A DNA stretch of 8,226 bases. Source: Bathymodiolus azoricus thioautotrophic gill symbiont. Lineage in GTDB: Bacteria > Pseudomonadota > Gammaproteobacteria > PS1 > Pseudothioglobaceae. The DNA is taken from positions 1 to 8,226 of the forward strand of contig NZ_CDSC02000010.1 of the NCBI RefSeq assembly GCF_001298715.1. Reading direction: 5' to 3'. The position numbers were made by a program, and so were the translations under genes. Positions 6,411 through 8,226 of the stretch are shown here, piece after piece (positions within the stretch are counted from its first letter, which is position 1; every line of letters starts with the position of its first letter). The notes under the pieces are model-generated. The model had not been told where the DNA came from. It saw only the letters and a program-made list of their open reading frames with translations, and ran no database searches.

Positions 6411-7357
6411 GGTTTTCTGGGTAAGGAAAAAAAGGCAAAAAATAACAATACTAAGGCGAGCAACAAAGGGTAGTAAAACAATTGGCGTTTTTGATTAATT
6501 TTCACTTCTTTACTATTATTGTGTCGATTAAAAGTATGGATAAAATTTGACAAGTCATTATTATTTAAGGAATATTTTAAATACTTTCCATGCGTTTGAG
6601 TTGCCAATGTGCCAATGTTTGGATTTTCTTTAACATGAACAATATTTCCATTTGGGTCTTTTAAAAGCCCATTTTCAGTACGAATACTACCACCACTCTT
6701 GCTGGCAACATCAAAGATAAAAATTTGTAAATTGTGCTTTGTTGCATACGCAACAGCTTCTTTAAAATTATCGTCATCACCGCCATCGGTTAACAGCAAT
6801 ATTTGTTTGCTTTTTGTCTTGCCTGTCAACTCATTGGCAGCTTGCAATAAATTGAGTATGTCGGTGCCCTTGAGGTTAACCATATCCGTGCGTAAGTTTT
6901 TAATTAAAAACTTAAGACTAGAGAAGTCATCTGTCAAAGGCGAAACTAAAAAAGTCTGACTGGCAAACCCTAACACGGCAACACGCCGAGCATTAATTTT
7001 ATCCAAACTGTGTAACAATTTATTTTTTACAAATTCAAAACGGCTCGGGTAAATGTCATTTGCCAACATAGAATATGACATATCCATTGCCACCACCAAA
7101 TCACTCAAGTGTTTTTTTATCTTAACCTCGCCCTTGTCGAGAGTTGGCTGACTCAGTGCCAATAAAATTAAAATAATAGATAACAATAGCAACTTAAGGC
7201 GTGTTTTTAAACGCATTCCATACTTATCTAAACTGATTTTCTCCAGCACTTCAGGGGCAAACAAAGCCTCAAGATTGCTTTGCTTGTGGTGAATAAAAAA
7301 CCACAATATAGCCACTGGAATGAGGGCGTAAAGTAATTCTATTTGTTCAAAATCCAT
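6407..7357 (-). CDS. batB: BatB: membrane-anchored von Willebrand factor A protein
   Basis: Second von Willebrand A (vWA) protein of the Bat module, 316 residues from ATG 7357. An N-terminal membrane segment (about 6-23, IELLYALIPVAILWFFIHH) and a second one (about 53-69, LKLLLLSIILILLALS) precede the vWA domain at about 84-280; a C-terminal segment (about 293-312, LFYYPLLLALVLLFFAFFS) closes it. The metal-ion-dependent adhesion site is complete: DMSYS (D92, S94, S96), T165 in LKGTDI and D191 in LLTDGGDD. The domain is predicted to face the periplasm and bind a divalent metal-dependent partner. A TTG 15 bases upstream is in frame, but ATG 7357 is preferred because GAGA lies a few bases before it and MDFEQ fits the usual short N-terminus. 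The start overlaps batA by 19 bases and the stop overlaps the batC start by 4. The protein ends after its last membrane helix, without the TPR extension that many BatB proteins carry. Confidence 0.92.
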   Translation of the reverse strand: MDFEQIELLYALIPVAILWFFIHHKQSNLEALFAPEVLEKISLDKYGMRLKTRLKLLLLSIILILLALSQPTLDKGEVKIKKHLSDLVVAMDMSYSMLANDIYPSRFEFVKNKLLHSLDKINARRVAVLGFASQTFLVSPLTDDFSSLKFLIKNLRTDMVNLKGTDILNLLQAANELTGKTKSKQILLLTDGGDDDNFKEAVAYATKHNLQIFIFDVASKSGGSIRTENGLLKDPNGNIVHVKENPNIGTLATQTHGKYLKYSLNNNDLSNFIHTFNRHNNSKEVKINQKRQLFYYPLLLALVLLFFAFFSLPRKP

Positions 7358-8226
7358 GTGTTTCTCTGCCAAAAATAAAGAAATAAAAATATTAACGCCA
7401 AACCTAAGGGATAGTGAAAATAATAAGTTTTCTTTTCGTATTTATTGATGTTTATTTTACTTTTTTCTAATCGATTGATTCGTGCATAAATGTCTTTTAT
7501 ACCTTGAATACTATTAGCTGAGAAAAATTCAGCACCCGTCTCTTGTGCGATTTCCCTTAGAATCTCGGCGTTAAAATCTCTTTCGCTGCCAATACCAATT
7601 GTATACACTTTTATTTTGTTATTTTTTGCCTGCTTAATTGCCACATCAAGTGGCACACTGTTTGCATTATCCTTACCGTCTGTAAGTAAAACGGCAATTT
7701 TTTCTTTCAATTGAGAATCTTTAAAAAGCTTTGAGCTTAAAAATAAAGCCTCATAAAGTGCTGTTTTTCTTTGCCCAGCAACACCTACATTGATATGACT
7801 GAGAATTTTAATAATGCTTTTTTTGTCGTAAGTAAATGGAACGGCAGTATAAGCAAAATCTGCAAAAATACTCAACGCTAATTTATCGGTTTTACGCTGT
7901 TTAATGAAATCTACCAAAATTTTCTTCACAATTTTAAACTTGTTGTTTTCTTCCATTGACCCTGAGGCATCTAAAATTAATGAAATTTCGTAGCCTTTAC
8001 TATTGTCAAGCGCTATGTCTTTAGTTGTAATCGGACTGGCAAGAGCGACAATAACCAAACCAAGGGCTAAAAATTTGAGTACATTGCGTAACAATTGCTT
8101 AGATTTTGCAATGATTTTCAAGCTGTTGCTGTAGGGAAAATAAATAGATAATTTTTTCTCTTGGCAAAAAAACAAGCAAGCGAATGCAATAATAATAAGC
8201 GCCAGCACAAAGGGATATTCAAAACT
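7339..8226 (-). CDS. batA: BatA: membrane-anchored von Willebrand factor A protein (5' end outside window)
   Basis: First vWA protein of the Bat module; 295 codons are in the window. The frame is open to the right edge, where it reads SFEYPFVLALII, close to the typical BatA N-terminus, so probably only a few codons are missing. The GTG at 8208 is unlikely to be the true start because it would cut into the first membrane helix. Numbering from the edge, membrane segments lie at about 6-20 and 46-66, the vWA domain at about 78-250, and a final helix at about 269-285 (YPLGLALIFLFLYFW). The metal site is complete: DASGS (D86, S88, S90), T155 in RKTALYEA and D183 in LLTDGKDN. In other bacteria BatA works with MoxR-type ATPases; the moxR and DUF58 genes are expected upstream, beyond the edge. 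Its TAG stop overlaps batB by 19 bases. Aerotolerance is the historical role, and the molecular function remains unsettled. Confidence 0.93.
   Translation of the reverse strand, partial: SFEYPFVLALIIIAFACLFFCQEKKLSIYFPYSNSLKIIAKSKQLLRNVLKFLALGLVIVALASPITTKDIALDNSKGYEISLILDASGSMEENNKFKIVKKILVDFIKQRKTDKLALSIFADFAYTAVPFTYDKKSIIKILSHINVGVAGQRKTALYEALFLSSKLFKDSQLKEKIAVLLTDGKDNANSVPLDVAIKQAKNNKIKVYTIGIGSERDFNAEILREIAQETGAEFFSANSIQGIKDIYARINRLEKSKININKYEKKTYYFHYPLGLALIFLFLYFWQRNTWILNK

Overview
The window is AT-rich and compact. It looks like part of a gammaproteobacterial chromosome: NrdB and SelD follow the E. coli proteins nearly motif for motif, and an E. coli-type nrdB-yfaE pair is present. Low GC, tight packing, homopolymer tracts and a decaying restriction gene would fit a sulfur-oxidising SUP05/Thioglobaceae-type lineage or a related symbiont. 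That placement is inference and was not tested by any search.

Left part, plus strand (1-2084). Positions 1-679 hold the 3' remnant of a restriction-enzyme helicase/nuclease subunit (type III Res-like). It is broken by several frameshifts and lacks the acidic residue of its E-x-K nuclease motif. Its last codons overlap the start of nrdB (class Ia ribonucleotide reductase radical subunit), which is followed 15 bases later by a YfaE-type 2Fe-2S ferredoxin that serves NrdB. The catalytic partner nrdA is not next to nrdB here.

Right part, minus strand, read from the right edge (8226 down to 2081). Genes run batA (5' end just off the window), batB, batC and batD, then selD and mnmH. All junctions overlap (19, 4, 26 and 8 bases) except batD-selD, which has a 29-base gap. 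BatA and BatB are membrane-anchored von Willebrand A proteins, BatC is a secreted TPR protein with a lysine/glutamine-rich repeat tail, and BatD is a large periplasmic protein with a C-terminal membrane anchor. Together they form the Bat ('Bacteroides aerotolerance') module, whose MoxR ATPase and DUF58 partners would be expected to the right of the window. SelD makes selenophosphate and MnmH uses it to put 2-selenouridine at the wobble position of certain tRNAs, so the two make a self-contained selenium pathway.

The two transcription units converge, and yfaE and mnmH share their last four bases. No intrinsic terminator is visible between them. No tRNA, rRNA, CRISPR array or insertion sequence was found. 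No intergenic stretch exceeds about 30 bases. I see no clearly new biological system; the most informative points are the restriction-gene decay beside an nrdA-less nrdB, the repeat tail of BatC, and the fusion of the Bat module to the selenium genes.
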